This document shows positions 13,991 through 22,133 of a DNA stretch of 42,537 nt, one piece after another (position 1 is the stretch's first letter; every line of letters starts with the position of its first letter). Location: positions 166 to 42,702 of the forward strand of contig NZ_AZFK01000086.1 in NCBI RefSeq assembly GCF_001435775.1. Direction: 5' to 3'. This stretch comes from Limosilactobacillus ingluviei DSM 15946 (lineage in GTDB: Bacteria; Bacillota; Bacilli; Lactobacillales; Lactobacillaceae). The position numbers and the translations under genes were made by a program. A model generated the notes under the pieces. The model worked only from the letters and a program-made list of their open reading frames with translations. It did no database searches and had not been told where the DNA came from.

Positions 13991-15394
13991 ATGAGCAAAG
14001 CAAGAATGCGTGGAGGCGACTACCTGGCCCTCCTTGCGGTCGCCCTGCTGACCTTAATTGGGATCCTAGCGGAAACCGCCTTAAACGTGACCTACCCGGA
14101 ATTGGCGCAGGTCTTTCAAATTTCATTGGATATCACCCAGTGGCTGACGGCCGGGTACCTCTTGATGGTAACGATTATGATGGGGACGACGGCCTATTTG
14201 TTGAAACGCTTCCCCGCCAAGCGCCTGCAGTTAGTGGCGGCCCTGCTCTTTATCGTGGGCGACGTCGGGTCTGCTCTGGCTATGAATTTTCCGGTCTTGA
14301 TGGTCAGTCGCTTGTTGCAAGCGATGGCGACCGGTTTGAGTACCCCGATGTTTTTCCACTTGATCTTCACCTTGGTGCCGCGGGAAAAGCTGGGCGCGAT
14401 GACCGGGGTCGCCGGGATGGTGATCTCCTTTGCGCCGGCCTTGGGACCAACCTACGGGGGCTGGTTGGCAACGGTGTGGTCCTGGCGGGCGATCTTTTGG
14501 TTTGTGCTGCCCGTGGCTCTAATCAGCCTCTGGTTGGGCCAGCGCTTTATTACTGCGACCCCGGCAAAGCAGCCCGCGCACTTTAACTTAGCCAGCTTCT
14601 TGGCGCTGGCGTTGGCCATGTTTACTTGGATCTACGCCTTGTCGATGATTGGCCGCTTTGGTTTCACCGGGCTCTTTTATTGGTTGCTGGTCCTGGCGTT
14701 AGCCCTCTACGGCTTCTTTATTTACCTGAACTTTCGGGGCGCGACGCCGCTGGTTGATTTACGGATTTTCCAACACTTGGCCGTTAGTCTGGATGGGCTG
14801 ACCTACTTCTGCTTGCAATTTATCAATATTGGGTTGTCGCTGGTGATTCCGATCTACGCCCAGTACACCTTGCACGCTTCGGCCTTTATCTCTGGGGCGA
14901 TTCTCTTGCCTGGGACCCTGGTGGGGGCAGTGATGTCACCGTTAGCGGGGGCCTTAGCCGACCGGGTGGGCTTTGCGGTTCCGGTCATCGGGGGCAGTTG
15001 CTTGCTTACTTTGGGAGCCGCCGGCTTTTTCTTTGGTCAAGCCCAATTGACGGTGCTAAAGATGACCTTGCTGTTTGTCGTGTTGCGGGCCGGTTTTAAC
15101 ATGGCCTTTGCCAATACGATTTCGAATGCATCCACCCATGTTGCACTGCAAAATACCGCGGACGTCAGTTCTTTGTTTAACATGCTCCAACAACTAGCTG
15201 GGGCGACCGGGGTCGTCTTCTTGGCGTCATTGATGGCGTTGTTTGAAAACCAGGGGACGGGCACGATGGCGGCCCGGACCTACGCAGGGGGCCGAGTTGA
15301 TTTTCTGCTGACCTTGGGCTTTGCCCTGGTGGTCTTGGTAGCGGCCTTAGTGAACTATCATTTTCAGGCCCACCGGCCGCAAACCCGCGCCTAA
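13991..15394 (+). CDS. MFS transporter, DHA2 family
   Basis: A 467-residue membrane protein with about 14 hydrophobic segments. ALNVTYPELAQVFQISLDITQWLTAGYLL follows helix 1. FAPALGPTYGGWLATVWSWRAIFWFVLP is the antiporter motif C region, and LADRVGFAVPVIGG lies in the C-terminal half. It probably exports a drug or metabolite by proton antiport. I chose ATG 13991, with GGAAAGGA upstream; an earlier in-frame Met would fall inside the terminator. It is monocistronic with no local regulator gene. The substrate cannot be told, and it is distinct from the exporter encoded at 7131. Confidence 0.88.
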   Translation: MSKARMRGGDYLALLAVALLTLIGILAETALNVTYPELAQVFQISLDITQWLTAGYLLMVTIMMGTTAYLLKRFPAKRLQLVAALLFIVGDVGSALAMNFPVLMVSRLLQAMATGLSTPMFFHLIFTLVPREKLGAMTGVAGMVISFAPALGPTYGGWLATVWSWRAIFWFVLPVALISLWLGQRFITATPAKQPAHFNLASFLALALAMFTWIYALSMIGRFGFTGLFYWLLVLALALYGFFIYLNFRGATPLVDLRIFQHLAVSLDGLTYFCLQFINIGLSLVIPIYAQYTLHASAFISGAILLPGTLVGAVMSPLAGALADRVGFAVPVIGGSCLLTLGAAGFFFGQAQLTVLKMTLLFVVLRAGFNMAFANTISNASTHVALQNTADVSSLFNMLQQLAGATGVVFLASLMALFENQGTGTMAARTYAGGRVDFLLTLGFALVVLVAALVNYHFQAHRPQTRA

Positions 15395-15481
15395 TTTTCT
15401 CGCTCCCTTTGGCTGAAGCGGGGATGCTTTGCGCTGCGGTTTGAATGTGGTAGGCTAGAGAAAACGTTGGGAGAAAGTGCT

Positions 15482-16225
15482 ATGCAAATTATCATTTCAC
15501 CGGCCCGCCAAATGCGAAGCGACCCGGATGCTTTGCCTTACCAAGCTTTACCAGTCTTTTTGCCCCAGGCGGAAACGATCCTGGCGGATTTGAAGCAACG
15601 GTCCGTGGCGGAATTAAAAGCAATCTGGCAGTGCAGCGACCGGCTGGTTCAACAAAATGTGACGCGCTTGGCGACGATGGACTTGAAAAAGGACCTCACC
15701 CCGGCCCTGCTGGCCTTTACGGGGCTGCAATACCAAGCGATGGGACCGGGGGTCTTCGATGATGCCGCCTGGAATTATGTCCAGCAGCACCTGCGGATTC
15801 TGTCGGGTTTTTACGGGGTCTTAAAGCCCTTGGATGGGATTGTGCCATACCGGCTGGGGCTCAGCGATGCCGCTCAGGTGGCCGGGACGGCCAATCTATA
15901 CCAGTACTGGGGCGAGCGGCTGGCTGCGGAAGTCTACCGGGAAAGTGACCTGGTCTTAAACCTGGCTTCAGTCGAGTATGCCAAGGCGATTACGCCCTAC
16001 CTGACGCCAGCGCGGCAATTGGTTACTTGTCTGTTCGGGGAAGTGCACGCCGGCAAATTCAAGCAAAAGGCGACCCAGGCCAAACAAGCCCGGGGCAACA
16101 TGGTGCGTTATTTAGCTGAACATCAGGTGACTACGCTCGCCGGGGTAAAAAAATTTGCGGTGGCTGGCTTTTGTTATCAACCAGCTTTGTCAACGCCTAC
16201 AAACCTGATTTTTATTAAAAAATAG
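15482..16225 (+). CDS. yaaA: YaaA family peroxide-stress protein
   Basis: A 247-residue protein of the YaaA/DUF328 (UPF0246) family. In E. coli YaaA lowers free intracellular iron during peroxide stress. It begins MQIIISPARQM, as the family does. Further blocks are FTGLQYQAMGPGVFDDAAW, LRILSGFYGVLKPLDGIVPYRLG, YWGERLA, VLNLASVEYAKAI and GNMVRYLAEHQV. ATG 15482 is preceded by GGGAGAAAG about 5 bp upstream. No partner genes are linked. Confidence 0.92.
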   Translation: MQIIISPARQMRSDPDALPYQALPVFLPQAETILADLKQRSVAELKAIWQCSDRLVQQNVTRLATMDLKKDLTPALLAFTGLQYQAMGPGVFDDAAWNYVQQHLRILSGFYGVLKPLDGIVPYRLGLSDAAQVAGTANLYQYWGERLAAEVYRESDLVLNLASVEYAKAITPYLTPARQLVTCLFGEVHAGKFKQKATQAKQARGNMVRYLAEHQVTTLAGVKKFAVAGFCYQPALSTPTNLIFIKK

Positions 16226-16353
16226 GCGGATTTAATGGGATATCATTAGAAAAGTAATCACAGGGAATCGTTTTCTCCAAAATTGCTGATCTCCTTATTA
16301 CGATTCGCACTGGTGAATTTCGTATGTTACACTACAAATTAATTCTTGAAAAC

Positions 16354-16387
16354 CAATGTTTCCTTCGCCGGTGGCATTGTTTTTTTC
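16354..16387 (+). terminator. terminator-like hairpin ahead of the glycan synthase operon
   Basis: CAATGTTTCC (16354-16363) pairs with GGTGGCATTG (16370-16379; two G-U pairs, one mismatch), followed by T7-8. It ends 45 bp before the next start codon. It may simply terminate yaaA, 130 bp upstream, or be an attenuator in the leader of the following operon. No clear promoter lies between it and that gene. Confidence 0.55.
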
Positions 16388-16432
16388 GTTCACTCAAATG
16401 TCAATTGAGGTGTAAGGAAAGGGAGTTTATGA

Positions 16433-16936
16433 ATGCGACCGGAACAACACTACGTAGATGATTATTTTGCCCGGGGCCACTGGGGACGCACCATTTGGCA
16501 AACGGTTTGGACCTTGTTGGCCTGGCTGTTATTTTTAGTCCCCGGGGTCATTACCGGTGCGACGGCACTAGCCGCGCTTACCAAGGGCCGGTGGGGGCAT
16601 TACTTTTGGCACTACCACGAGGGTTTTGTTGAATTGAAATTTTTGGTGGTCTTTTTGCCCTTCATGTTTGGGGTGATGGCGGTATTTTGCCTTAGCAGTG
16701 CGTACCTGCAAAACCGGCGGCGCCAAGGGTTGGTTGAAAAATGGCCGATGCTTAACCCATTAAAACGGCAACGCCAGCAGCACTACTTGGAAGCCAAGAT
16801 GGCCTTGCGTTTTGGTCCGGCAACGCAAAGGCACCGGGCGCGGGTTTATCGGGTCCAACCAAACCAAAATTTGACGAATCAACAGCTTGCCGATTGGCTT
16901 AGAGAGGTGGAAAATGACTTCACAATTCATGAATGA
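16433..16936 (+). CDS. two-helix membrane protein, PgaD-like partner of the glycan synthase
   Basis: A 167-residue protein with two strong hydrophobic segments: about residues 24-48 (VWTLLAWLLFLVPGVITGATALAAL) and 68-90 (LKFLVVFLPFMFGVMAVFCL). A basic cytoplasmic tail of about 75 residues follows (RRRQ, LKRQRQQHYLEAKMALRFG). Two helices plus a cytoplasmic domain next to a processive GT2 recall PgaD/IcaD, the small subunit of poly-N-acetylglucosamine synthase, although I cannot show homology by sequence. The last 23 bp overlap the synthase gene, so production is coupled. ATG 16433 has AAGGAAAGGGA upstream; an out-of-frame ATG lies at 16429. Annotation as PgaD-like is inference from topology and context. 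Confidence 0.6.
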   Translation: MRPEQHYVDDYFARGHWGRTIWQTVWTLLAWLLFLVPGVITGATALAALTKGRWGHYFWHYHEGFVELKFLVVFLPFMFGVMAVFCLSSAYLQNRRRQGLVEKWPMLNPLKRQRQQHYLEAKMALRFGPATQRHRARVYRVQPNQNLTNQQLADWLREVENDFTIHE

Positions 16937-18236
16937 AATTCTGGGTGTGTCGCCAGGTTGGAGCCGTTTGGTGGCGCTCTGCAGTTTAATTCTATGCCTT
17001 TATCCCATTCTAGGAGCGATGTATTGGTTCTGGGGCGCTGTGGCCTACCGCTGGTTTCGCCAAAAAGATGAGTTAAGACCTGGTCAGTCGCTAGTAAAAA
17101 CACCAATGGTGACGATCATGGTGCCAGCTCATAACGAAGAAGTGGTAATTGAAAGGACCCTGAGGTATTTGCTTACGGAGTTGGATTATCCCAATTACGA
17201 GGTGCTGGTCTTAGATGACGGCAGTACCGATCAGACGCCCCAACTATTGGCCCGGTTGCAAGCTCAGTTTGCCCAATTACGGGTGATTACCATTACGGCC
17301 AATCAAGGGAAAGCCCATGCTTTTAATATTGGGACCTTTTTTGCCCGTGGGGAATATATTTTGAGCAACGATGCTGATACTCTGCCGGAACCCGATGCTT
17401 TGACTAAATATATGCAGTACTTCACCAGTCCCGCCGGTTTGAATTATGCGGCAATTACCGCCAACATGGACGTTTATAACCGGACAACTTTGTGGGGGAA
17501 GTCGCAAACAGTGGAATTCGCTAGTATTGTAGGGATTATCAAGCGCAGTCAAACGGCGATCAACAATACGATGTACGCTTACAGTGGGGCTAATACCATG
17601 TACCGGCGCGACTTTCTTTTGGCGGCTGGGGGCTTTCGGCAGGATCGGGCGACTGAAGACATCAGTATCGCTTGGGATCAGACCTTTTTGAATCTGACGC
17701 CTAAATTTGCGCCCGATATCGTCTTTCATATGAACGTCCCGGAAAGTTTTCGTGATCTATATCGGCAACGAAAACGTTGGGCGCAAGGTGGGACGGAAGT
17801 CTGGCTGACCAATCTGCCACGCTTATTGGCCCATCCGTGGCGGTATCGTCACGTTTGGTCGATCATGTGGGACACCACTTTTTCGATTGTTTGGGCCTTT
17901 TTCTTTTGGTTAACCAGTTTGTGGTTTGGACTGACGATGCTGTCCTTTGCTTGGAATGGTAATTATGAACGGGTCTGGCACGGGATTGTGATGAGCTTGA
18001 TCTTTGTGACGTGTCAGTTAGCGGCGGGCTTGTTGCAAGTTTTGGCCGCCCTGATCTTAGATTTACACGGCGCCAAACGTCGTTATTTGTTTTTTGCGCC
18101 GTGGTACTTGCTTTTTACCTGGCTGGTAAATCCCTTGACAATTGTGACGACCTTTCCCCGGGCGGTGAAAACAATCGCGGGTTATGGGAAGGGAACTTGG
18201 GTCAGTCCGACCCGAAAGGTGGTTAATGATGACTGA
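16914..18236 (+). CDS. PgaC/IcaA-like processive glycosyltransferase (GT2)
   Basis: A 440-residue membrane glycosyltransferase with the motif order of beta-glycan synthases such as PgaC/IcaA. It has an N-terminal helix (about 18-42), VTIMVPAHNEE (66-76), DDGS (101-104), DAD (153-155), the GANTMYRRDFLLAAGGF acceptor block, TED (247-249) and QRKRW (285-289). Three or more C-terminal helices follow. QxxRW and TED indicate repeated transfer of one sugar with export through the membrane; poly-N-acetylglucosamine is the best guess and the sugar is not proven. ATG 16914 has AGAGGTGG 5 bp upstream. The gene overlaps its neighbours on both sides, giving a tight operon. No deacetylase (PgaB/IcaB) is nearby. 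Confidence 0.85.
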   Translation: MTSQFMNEILGVSPGWSRLVALCSLILCLYPILGAMYWFWGAVAYRWFRQKDELRPGQSLVKTPMVTIMVPAHNEEVVIERTLRYLLTELDYPNYEVLVLDDGSTDQTPQLLARLQAQFAQLRVITITANQGKAHAFNIGTFFARGEYILSNDADTLPEPDALTKYMQYFTSPAGLNYAAITANMDVYNRTTLWGKSQTVEFASIVGIIKRSQTAINNTMYAYSGANTMYRRDFLLAAGGFRQDRATEDISIAWDQTFLNLTPKFAPDIVFHMNVPESFRDLYRQRKRWAQGGTEVWLTNLPRLLAHPWRYRHVWSIMWDTTFSIVWAFFFWLTSLWFGLTMLSFAWNGNYERVWHGIVMSLIFVTCQLAAGLLQVLAALILDLHGAKRRYLFFAPWYLLFTWLVNPLTIVTTFPRAVKTIAGYGKGTWVSPTRKVVNDD

Positions 18237-19038
18237 ATTAGCGTGGGAGCTCTTTAAAATTTGGCTGCTGTTGACCTTGTTAGCCCTAAGTTGTTGTGGG
18301 GTGGGCTGGTGGTACTATCGCCAACGCCAAGGCATTGATATTGGTGATGATCATAATGTCCAGTATCGTTATCATGTTCAAGCGATTTATGACCAGGCGC
18401 AGACGATGGTAGGCTATGAATTATTATTGCGAAGCTTTGATCAGTCGAGTCAGCGTTGGCAGTTGCCCCAGCGCGTGGCGACCTTTCCATTAACCCAAAT
18501 GGTAGCTCAATTGCAACGCCTGCAAGCTTGTTTGAAGCCAACAGTCAAGATCATTGCTCTGAATTTGACAGTTGCTCAAGTCGCTGATTTTCGCGCCCTT
18601 CAATTTGTCCAGTGGTCCCAAAGTATCATTGGACCTCAGCGCCAGTTGGTGTTAGAAATTGATGCCGTAGCGATTCATGTGCTGACGCCTTGGCAAAAGT
18701 GGCGCTTTAAGCGGCAGTTGCAACGGTTAAAAATGAGCGGCGTGGCCATTAGCATCGAAGATATTGATGCGACCAAGCGGACCTATCAAAGCCTCCGGCC
18801 ACTGCTGACTGAGGTGGACTACTTAAAGTTTGCGGCGGGAGCATTTAAAAAGTCAGCAGATCATTGGCTTGATTTAACTTTGGGTGACTGGCAGCGTCAT
18901 GCTAAGCGTTTGGGGGTGACTTTAGTCTTGGCAAAGGTTCAAGACGGAACGCAGGATACCTTAGCCCAACGCCTTCAAATTCCTTATCGGCAGGGCTACT
19001 GGTACAGCGCCCCGCAAGCACCACTTGGTACACTATAA
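18226..19038 (+). CDS. membrane-anchored degenerate EAL-domain protein
   Basis: A 270-residue protein with one N-terminal helix (about 10-32) and a cytoplasmic EAL-like domain. Retained features are YELLLR (E65 of EAL), ALNLT (N113), LEI (E144), the Asp of EDID (D179), LKF (K201) and RQGYWYSAP (Q256). Altered features: the DDFG-T-G loop reads EDIDATKR, the AEGVE loop reads AKVQD (Glu to Lys), and the second Glu of LEITE is missing. This pattern suggests loss or weakening of c-di-GMP hydrolysis with possible ligand binding, so a receptor is more likely than a phosphodiesterase. It overlaps the synthase gene (GAAAGGTGG, then ATGATG), implying that it controls that enzyme. The start could equally be 18229. 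Confidence 0.75.
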   Translation: MMTELAWELFKIWLLLTLLALSCCGVGWWYYRQRQGIDIGDDHNVQYRYHVQAIYDQAQTMVGYELLLRSFDQSSQRWQLPQRVATFPLTQMVAQLQRLQACLKPTVKIIALNLTVAQVADFRALQFVQWSQSIIGPQRQLVLEIDAVAIHVLTPWQKWRFKRQLQRLKMSGVAISIEDIDATKRTYQSLRPLLTEVDYLKFAAGAFKKSADHWLDLTLGDWQRHAKRLGVTLVLAKVQDGTQDTLAQRLQIPYRQGYWYSAPQAPLGTL

Positions 19039-19079
19039 AAATCCCTCAGCAAGCTTGACGGGCTTGCTGAGGGATTTTT
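19036..19079. terminator. strong bidirectional terminator
   Basis: AAAAATCCCTCAGCAAGC and GCTTGCTGAGGGATTTTT form a near-perfect 18-bp stem with a TTGACGG loop, A5 and T5 on either side. It lies between convergent genes. Confidence 0.92.
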
Positions 19080-19085
19080 CGTTAG

Positions 19086-20441
19086 TTAATTTTTCGCTTG
19101 CCAACCAATTTGATCAGCGCCGGCCGGTAAGGCCAGTTTGTTGGCGGCTAATTCATCAAAGGCTTGCGTAAAGATCGCAAACGCTTGCGCCAGTTGATCC
19201 TCAGTAATGACTAACGGAGGCTGGAAGCGGAGAATATTACCCCGCAGGCTGATAATCAGCGCGCCAAGTTCAAAGACCCGGTAGATCAGTTTGGTGGTGG
19301 CGGTAGGGTCTGGTTGACCGGTTTGGGGATCAACAATGTCAATCCCACCGTTCAGGCCATACATGCGCACGTCACCAATAAAGTCATACTTGGCTTGGGC
19401 GGCAGTAAAGAATTGGCGCGCCTCTTCCCCCAACCGGGCGGAACGAGCGACCAGGTCTTCTTCTTCAATCACGTTTAGTGTAGCCAAGGCCGCCGCGGTC
19501 GTGACCGGGTTGCCAGCGGTCGTAAAGAGGTGGGCCGGCGCCCCGAGGGCTTCCATGACCGCGCGGCGCCCAATAACGGCACTGAGCGGCAAGCCCGAAG
19601 CCAAGGATTTACCGACGGACATTAAGTCCGGTTCAATGCCGGGGAAGTGTTGGATTGACCACCATTTGCCGGTCCGCCCCAAACCTTGGTTGATTTCGTC
19701 AATGGCAAATAGGATCCCGTGGGCCTTGGCAAACTGATAAATTTTGGTCATGAAGGCCGGGGGCATCATCGCGATCCCGCCGTCCCCTTGGATTGGTTCA
19801 ACTAGGATCACGGCGACTTCATCGGCCGGCAAGTAAGTTTCAAAGGGGAGTTTGAAGGCGGCAAAGAAGCGGTCAACGAAGTGCTCCTCACTTTCGCCGG
19901 CTTCTTTCAGCCACGGGGAGGGGAAGGGGACCTTGACCATCCCGGGCAAAAGCGGCCCCATTTTGCGGGTCATATTCAAACTGACGGCCGAAGCACTCAT
20001 GGAGCCATACGTCGAGCCGTGGTAGGCCCCGGTAAAGGAAACCACGTACTGCCGGCCGGTCGCCGCGCGGGCAAACTTAATGATCGCATCATTGGCATCC
20101 GAACCGGAATTACCCCATGAAATTTCCACTGGGCCGCTGATCGGCGCCAAACTGGCCAATTTGGGCGCAAGCTTCGCGGCGCTGGTGTTGGCAAAGTAAG
20201 CGGGCGTGTATTGAATCAATTTGGCCGCTTGGTGCTGAATGGCCTGCACGATTTTGGGGTGGGTATGGCCGGTGTTGGTTGAGCTGGCGCTGGCCAGTAA
20301 ATCAAGGTATTGGTGGCCCTCGACGTCGGTCAAAACGGCGCCATGACCGTGGTCAATCACAATATCGTAGTACTTGATCCGGGCACTAGTGGCCAGGGCC
20401 GTATCTTCAGCGGCGAGCAGTTGTTTATTGGTTGTCTCCAT
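19086..20441 (-). CDS. class III aminotransferase, isoleucine 2-epimerase-like
   Basis: A 451-residue fold-type I PLP enzyme of the class III aminotransferase group, with PLP Lys in SVGKSLASG (K278), DEINQGLGRTG (D248) and GNSGSDANDAI (111-120). Several stretches match what I recall of Lactobacillus buchneri isoleucine 2-epimerase: YYDIVIDHGHGA, LLASASSTNTGHTH, NMTRKMGP, FTTAGNPV and GNILRFQPPLVI. I therefore call it a branched-chain amino-acid racemase/epimerase rather than GABA or ornithine aminotransferase, the usual automatic names. The start overlaps the end of the permease gene by 17 bp with GGGGG upstream, so the two are coupled. Substrate specificity is inferred. Confidence 0.8.
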   Translation of the reverse strand: METTNKQLLAAEDTALATSARIKYYDIVIDHGHGAVLTDVEGHQYLDLLASASSTNTGHTHPKIVQAIQHQAAKLIQYTPAYFANTSAAKLAPKLASLAPISGPVEISWGNSGSDANDAIIKFARAATGRQYVVSFTGAYHGSTYGSMSASAVSLNMTRKMGPLLPGMVKVPFPSPWLKEAGESEEHFVDRFFAAFKLPFETYLPADEVAVILVEPIQGDGGIAMMPPAFMTKIYQFAKAHGILFAIDEINQGLGRTGKWWSIQHFPGIEPDLMSVGKSLASGLPLSAVIGRRAVMEALGAPAHLFTTAGNPVTTAAALATLNVIEEEDLVARSARLGEEARQFFTAAQAKYDFIGDVRMYGLNGGIDIVDPQTGQPDPTATTKLIYRVFELGALIISLRGNILRFQPPLVITEDQLAQAFAIFTQAFDELAANKLALPAGADQIGWQAKN

Positions 20442-21876
20442 TTACGTCAGCCCCCTTCTTGGCTAAGTAAGAGTGACGAATTCCGTAAGCAAAGTAGATA
20501 ATAACCCCGAGGACGAACCAACCACCGGCGTAAAGCTTAGCTTGGATGTCTAATCCCCAGAAAACGATCAGAGAAGCTACAAAGCCCAACGCGGGCAGGA
20601 CCGGATAGAATGGCATTTTAAAGGCTGGTTCTGGAATGTCCTTACCTTCACGCTTACGCAAGGCGTAAATCCCGAGGGAGACAAACATGAAGGCAATCAA
20701 AGTCCCGGCTGAGATCAGTTGGGACAAGAAGGCAAATGGGAAGAGGGCCCCGATTAAGATCGCGATGATCGCCAGTGTCCACAAAGCCCGGTTGGGTCGG
20801 TTTTCCTTGTCCAATCCACCCAAGAACTTAGGTAGCATCCCATCCCGCCCGAAGGAGTAGATCAGCCGGGAGCCAGCCATCGTCATCCCAATCAAAGCGG
20901 TAAACATCCCGAAGACAGCAATCGTTTGAACGACCGAAGCGACCACGGGGTGACCGGCACTCCGTAAGGCCAGCCCAACTGGTTCGGCGGAGTTAGCGTA
21001 CTTCATGTACGGGACCATCCCAATTAAGACCAGGGCGACGGCCACAAAGAGGACCACGGCGATCAGCAGCGATCCCAAGATCCCGCGGGGCATCGTCTTT
21101 TGCGGGTCCTTGGCTTCCGCGGAGTTCGCGGCAATCGAGTCAAAACCGATGTAAGACAGGAAGATCATCGAAACCCCGGCGTAAATCCCTTGCCAGCCCC
21201 CAAATGGCCCGTTGGCCGTTGGGTGGTACTTCGGAATAAAGGGGGTGAAGTTGGCCGCTTTAATGGCGGTTAACCCTACGAAGATAAATAGCAGGATCGC
21301 ACCGACTTTGAGGATAACGAGGATGTTTTCCACCCGGGCGGCTTGCGAAACCCCCTTGGCGACCAAGAAGGCTACTAGGCCGATAACAACTAAGGAAATC
21401 AAGTCGATGATCCCACCGTCGGTGCCAAAGGCGTTAGAAAGCGAAGCCGGCAGTTTCAAGCCCATTGGGGCCAGCAAGGCTCGCAGGTTGGCTGACAGTC
21501 CGGAACCCACGAAGGCCAGGGCGATGAAGTACTCAGCCAAGAGGGCCCAACCGGCGATCCAGCCGAAGAATTCACCGAAGACGACGTTAATCCATGAGTA
21601 TGCTGATCCAGCAAACGGCATGGCGGCCGACATTTCCGCGTAAGCAAAGGCGACCAGCCCGGCCACGATCGCCGCGAGCAGGAACGAAATCGCCACCGCT
21701 GGCCCAGTGTGCATCGCGGCCACTTCCCCCGGCAGGGTAAAAATCGACGTTGAAACAATTGTCCCGACCCCCAGGGCCAGGAAGTCGCGGACCCGCAGCG
21801 TGCGGATCAGGTGACTGTCCTTGTCCTGGTATACATTCGGGTCTTCCTTACGGGTAATGGTTTGCCAAAAACTCAT
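20425..21876 (-). CDS. APC-family amino acid permease
   Basis: A 483-residue transporter with about 12 hydrophobic segments, of the cationic-amino-acid-transporter-like branch of the APC superfamily. LALGVGTIVSTSIFTLPGEVAA (helix 1 with the unwound substrate loop), AMPFAGSAYSWINVVFGEFFGWIAGW, FLSYIGFDSIAANSAEAKDPQKTMPRGI and FGRDGMLPKFL are typical blocks. A strong ribosome binding site (AGGAGGAG) precedes ATG 21876. The gene is first in a two-gene operon with the epimerase-like enzyme. It may import the branched-chain amino acid used by that enzyme, or exchange D- and L-forms; this is inference. Confidence 0.88.
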   Translation of the reverse strand: MSFWQTITRKEDPNVYQDKDSHLIRTLRVRDFLALGVGTIVSTSIFTLPGEVAAMHTGPAVAISFLLAAIVAGLVAFAYAEMSAAMPFAGSAYSWINVVFGEFFGWIAGWALLAEYFIALAFVGSGLSANLRALLAPMGLKLPASLSNAFGTDGGIIDLISLVVIGLVAFLVAKGVSQAARVENILVILKVGAILLFIFVGLTAIKAANFTPFIPKYHPTANGPFGGWQGIYAGVSMIFLSYIGFDSIAANSAEAKDPQKTMPRGILGSLLIAVVLFVAVALVLIGMVPYMKYANSAEPVGLALRSAGHPVVASVVQTIAVFGMFTALIGMTMAGSRLIYSFGRDGMLPKFLGGLDKENRPNRALWTLAIIAILIGALFPFAFLSQLISAGTLIAFMFVSLGIYALRKREGKDIPEPAFKMPFYPVLPALGFVASLIVFWGLDIQAKLYAGGWFVLGVIIYFAYGIRHSYLAKKGADVNGDNQ

Positions 21877-21951
21877 AAGTATCTCCTCCTTTTGAACTAA
21901 ACCAAAATAAATGCTATGTAGGGTTAAAACTCTCTCATAAATTCTTAATCT

Positions 21952-21980
21952 AGTTTAGCAAGTCCGCGGATCCGCGTCAA
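21952..21980 (-). promoter_or_regulatory. promoter with a 12-bp palindrome in its spacer
   Basis: On the minus strand TTGACG (21980-21975) and TAAACT (21957-21952) are 17 bp apart. The perfect palindrome CGCGGATCCGCG (21965-21976) fills most of the spacer and could be a regulator site for the permease-epimerase operon. Confidence 0.5.
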
Positions 21981-22065
21981 CAAAAGAAATTCGTCAATTC
22001 ATGTGGGAGGGCTTCCATCGGTGGGATTAAAAGCCTCTCATTTTATCGTTTTATAGCTGGGATAG

Positions 22066-22112
22066 CAAAAACCGCCGCCCAGCAGCGGGGAGAGGCGTGC
22101 TGAGCAGCGGTT
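22066..22112 (-). terminator. terminator of the PTS pseudogene
   Basis: On the minus strand AACCGC...CAGCA-type arms pair with TGCTG...GCGGTT, followed by TTTTTGC. It lies 22 bp after the pseudogene's stop. The stretch 21990-22066 holds nothing I can identify. Confidence 0.6.
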
Positions 22113-22133
22113 AAGTGGTAATTGAACTGAAAG

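Noticed and set aside
16226-16432. c-di-GMP (GEMM) riboswitch ahead of the EAL operon
   Set aside because: A CACAGGG occurs, but the GGACGCAAAGCC-type core and second stem that define the motif are missing.
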